A DNA stretch of 64,000 nt from Gossypium raimondii (taxonomy: Eukaryota > Streptophyta > Magnoliopsida > Malvales > Malvaceae), in NCBI RefSeq assembly GCF_025698545.1, contig NC_068575.1, positions 60,645,980-60,709,979 on the forward strand, written 5' to 3'. This document shows positions 60,755 to 64,000 of this stretch, in pieces. The position numbers and the translations under genes were made by a program. How positions within the stretch are numbered: the stretch's first letter is position 1; every line of letters starts with the position of its first letter. The notes beneath the pieces are model-generated. The model did not search any database and was not told the origin of the DNA. It was given only the letters and a program-made list of their open reading frames with translations.

Positions 60755-62718
60755 TGAGACGGTTGACACCTTTTTTTTTTGTTAAAACGGGGTCAAATTG
60801 GATTTTTAAAAATGAAAACGAATATGGGAGTCGCCACCAATCCTTTTTGATAAGGTGTGATCGGGCCACCTTGAAATGTGGTTGTTTTTAATAAACAATT
60901 TAATTTTATTAAAACAACGATTTTGGTCCACGAAATTTAGAAAAATGGGTTCGGGAGTCGGTTTCGTACGAGGAAGGGTTAGCACCCTCGACACGCCCAA
61001 AATTGGTACTTAGTTGATTAATTAATATCTTAGTGTCGAAGATTGGAAACTTTAAAGAGTTTTAAAATACGATCCTTTATTGGAATGTTGAAAATTTTTG
61101 GGAAAATGGCATATTTCATGTTAATCGAGAAAGAGAATTATATCCAGTAAGTTAGGACACAATGTCTTGAATTCTCGATGCGCAAATGAATGCCAAAATT
61201 TACTTATTTAGAAGATTTTTAGCTATCTCGGATTTGAAAAAGGAATCATGCCCAGTAAGTTAGGACACAATCTTTTCTTAATTCCTGAGATTGTTTAATA
61301 CTTGAGTTTGAAAAGATTCGTGTATTTAAATCTATTGTGAAAATCGAAACCCAGTAAGTTAGGGTAAGACCTTCTCGAATCTAAACTCTAGATATCACTT
61401 ATTCAAAAATCATAATTTATGCATTGAAATAAATTAATCTAACACGAAATAGTAGAAATGAATCACGGTATCAATATGTGTAACAAAATAAAAATGAATA
61501 CTACGATGGTATAAAGATAATATACCTATATATATTCTTTGTATTTTAAAATATACCTATATATATTCTTTATATATATATACCTATGTATGTATACACA
61601 AATCATAAAATATAAAAACTATGTATGTAAAAGGGTATATTTTAAAATACAAAGAATATATATAGGTATATCCACACGTATGTCTTTTATACTTCATAAT
61701 TTCAATGTACATATTTATATACATACTTTATATTCTTTATATTTTTTATAATTTTGTTTATTTCCTTCACTTATTTATTTATTTACGTTTTCATTTATAT
61801 TTTAAAAGAATGTCTTATTTTTATTTGCTCTTATATTGTATGTTATTGATTTGTTTTTCTTTATTTGTCTTAATTTCGTTGTTATTGTTCGTATTATCTT
61901 TATACCATCGTCAGTATTCATTTTTATTTTGTTACACATATTGATACCGTGATTCATTTCTACTATTTCATGTTAGATTAATTTGTTTCAATGCATAACT
62001 TATGATTTTTTAATAAGTAATATCTCGAGTTTAGATTCGAGAAGGTCGTACCCTAACTTACTGGGTTTCGATTTTCACAATAGATCTAAATACACGAATC
62101 TTTTCAAACTCAAGTATTAAACGATATCGGGAATCAAGAAGAGATCACGTCCTAACTTACTGGGCATGATCCCCTTTTTTCTCAAGTTTTAAACGATCTC
62201 AGGAATTAAGAAAAGATCGTGTCCTAACTTACTGGGCATGATTTCTTTTTCAAATCCGAGATAGCTAAAAATCTTCTAAATAAGTAAATTTTGGCATTCA
62301 TTTGCGCATCGAGAATTCAAAACATTGTGTCCTAACTTAATGGATATAATTCTCTTTCTCGATTAACGTGAAATATGTCATTTTCCCTAAAATTTTTAAC
62401 ATTCCAATAAAGGATCGTATTTTAAAACTCTTTAAAGTTTCCAATCTTCGACACTAAGATATTAATTAATCAACTAGGTACCAATTTTGGGCGTGTCGAG
62501 GGTGCTAACCCTTCCTCGTACGTAACCGACTCCCGAACCCATTTTTCTGAATTTCGTGGACCAAAATCGTTGTTTTAATAAAATTAAATTGTTTATTAAA
62601 AACAACCACATTTCAAGGTGGCCCGATCACACCTTATCAAAAAGGATTGGTGGCGACTCCCATTTTCGTTTTCATTTTTAAAAATCCAAGTCGACTTAAC
62701 AAAAAAATGGTGTAAACA
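60755..62718. repeat. Large inverted repeat of LTR-retroelement-like sequence (fossil)
   Basis: The left arm (about 60755-61531) and right arm (about 61889-62718) are inverted copies with high similarity over some 750-830 bp. They share 'gggagtcgccaccaatcc', 'ggtgtgatcgggccacctt', 'gagggtgctaacccttcc' (inverted in the left) and 'aatcacggtatcaatatgtg'. The AT-rich spacer has a further small palindrome around 61590. The right arm carries 'ggtggcgactccc', like the tRNA-Arg-type primer site region of Tat/Ogre Ty3-gypsy elements, so I read the arms as fossil LTR or near-LTR sequence placed head to head. No retroelement genes are present. The family call is tentative. Confidence 0.7.
61140..61375. 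repeat. 'cagtaagttagg' sub-repeats in the left arm
   Basis: Three units, each with 'ccagtaagttagg' (about 61147, 61252 and 61351), lie about 100 bp apart with diverged text between. The right arm has four matching units, inverted as 'cctaacttactggg' or a close variant, near 62053, 62152, 62223 and 62330. Confidence 0.8.
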
Positions 62719-64000
62719 AAGACATAATTAAAATCACTCTTCTACGAAGACTTTTTCATTGAAAGCACAATTGCAATCTGAACAACAATAATAGTTTGCT
62801 CGCAATAATTTTGCTTTAAAATAAGTTCTTCTATGAACAAGACAAATGCTTTCTAGATCTCATAAATAAAACAATAACTCTTTGTAGGGCTTATGTTTGG
62901 GGTTTGTTACTGTCCCTCATAGTAATGTTATCTGCAAGGTTGAAACATGTGTTCTCTAATTGAGGGTGCGATATGATTTATCATTGCACTCAACACTTAT
63001 AAGTATATCTCTAACTCTTTTGATTCCTTTAATTTAGCTTAATAATAAAATCGAAATAAAATAACAAATAACAAATATATTCATCTTGTAGTTTTCCAAA
63101 AACCCAAATCTCTTTAAATAAAAATTTTCAATCACATTAAAAACTTTCGAACTATCATTACTCAACTTTGTTTTTTCCACATTTTAACTTTGATAAAATA
63201 CTACTAAAAGTCTTTGTTTTAAAGAATCCAAAATCCCAATCAAAAGATGTCAATCAAATATAAATTGACATATCATATGCTAAGTTATAGTTGGAATTAC
63301 AGCTAGTACACATTAATAGTATCAAAATTTCATTCAAATGACTAAACAGTAGTTTAGATGCTATCATATCTAGAGCAGATTTTGGTGGACCAACTTGTAA
63401 TTTTTTATTTATCTTATGAAAGCAAAATTAATGTGTAAATATACTACGGTAAAATTCAATATACAATAGAGACTGCACAGAGGGAAAAAAAAAAAAAAAA
63501 AGGGACAGTTCCTTGGCGTGAAATAAGCGGACAGAGGGACAAAGGTACCAATTAGGTAAAACGTCAACATCTGTACTTTCTATAAATTTAAAACCTGTTT
63601 GGTATCGTTTAATACTTTTAACACTCTCTTTTTAGGTTTATCATTATTGTGTATTTATAATCGTATTTATTACATTTACTAGTCCATTTTGATTTGCTCT
63701 TAATTTATATTAAAATAATTTTGACATACTCAAATATTTAAATATTATTTTAATTTTTTATCATATTTATTTCGTGCTGTGGCAGAACCAAGGGCAAGCA
63801 GAGGCCCCGGCAACCCTTAAAATAAAATTTTTTTCATTTAGGTTCTTTATAATTTATAAAATTTTAAATCATTAATAGTAAAATTATACTTTAACCTCTA
63901 AAAAATAATAAAAATTTGATTTAATTCTTTAAAAATTATAAAGATATAATATATTAAAATGGTGAAATTATATTTTTACTATCGTAAAAATATACTATTT
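62719..64000. other. AT-rich right end of the window
   Basis: No gene is seen. A poly(A) run lies near 63486-63502 and a copy of the 'aggaggg...gcccc' repeat starts near 63775 on the minus strand and runs off the window end. Confidence 0.5.
63775..64000 (-). repeat. Dispersed 'aggaggg...gcccc' repeat, partial copy
   Basis: 'agggcaagcagaggccccgg' and 'ttttttcatttagg' read as the inverse of the end of the element at 22470-22655. It is cut by the window edge. Confidence 0.45.

Noticed and set aside
61145-62345. CRISPR-like regularly spaced repeats ('cagtaagttagg' units)
   Set aside because: Units are few, diverged and about 100 bp apart inside a plant inverted repeat. There is no array structure and no cas genes.

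Overview
The window is nuclear DNA from a flowering plant. Genes have spliced GT-AG introns, plant-specific families are present (TCP, PMEI, group IVb bHLH, PH-RCC1-FYVE), two nuclear tRNA-Leu genes occur, and long AT-rich gaps are full of eudicot repeats. The repeat families (TGTAACACCCC long LTR with 'cacacggc/gtgtg' motifs, GGTAAACTACTAAAATAG elements, TTCGGTTAACCG elements) look like those I know from cotton. Malvaceae, probably Gossypium, is my best guess, but it is an inference.

Layout. 1-3943 is transposon territory: a 3.38 kb Mutator-like element (MULE) with a perfect 9-bp target duplication carries a plant-mobile-domain gene tail and has a Harbinger-like MITE nested inside. 5040-7900 is the translation termination factor eRF1, with an intron in each UTR and a readthrough-type stop context. 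8745-10401 holds two duplicated tRNA-Leu(CAG) genes with a LINE remnant between them. 10533-11616 is a second MULE-like element. 13680-17100 is a ten-exon NAP1-related histone chaperone. 17100-32000 is a gene-poor stretch with a second Harbinger-like MITE, a nested SINE and a probable solo LTR (23544-26213). 32122-33309 is an intronless class I TCP transcription factor. 38100-39040 is a fold-back element. 40510-41787 is a bHLH47/POPEYE-like iron-response regulator. 43800-50923 is a PH-RCC1-FYVE gene that ends before the expected BRX domain. 51507-52155 is an hAT-like MITE with a perfect 8-bp target duplication. 53099-54199 is ribosomal protein S9. 55066-55788 is a membrane-anchored pectin methylesterase inhibitor-like protein. 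56320-56601 is a probable 7SL (SRP) RNA gene with its own Pol III promoter. 57160-57840 is a DHHC S-acyltransferase remnant. 60755-62718 is a 2-kb inverted repeat made of retroelement-like sequence.

The protein genes are mostly housekeeping (translation termination, ribosome, SRP, chromatin assembly) or regulatory, and they do not form a cluster with one shared job. The most interesting signals are the eRF1 readthrough/NMD arrangement, the 7SL gene, the long inverted repeats at 38 and 61 kb, and the exactly bounded MULE and hAT elements. I found no wholly novel multi-gene system.
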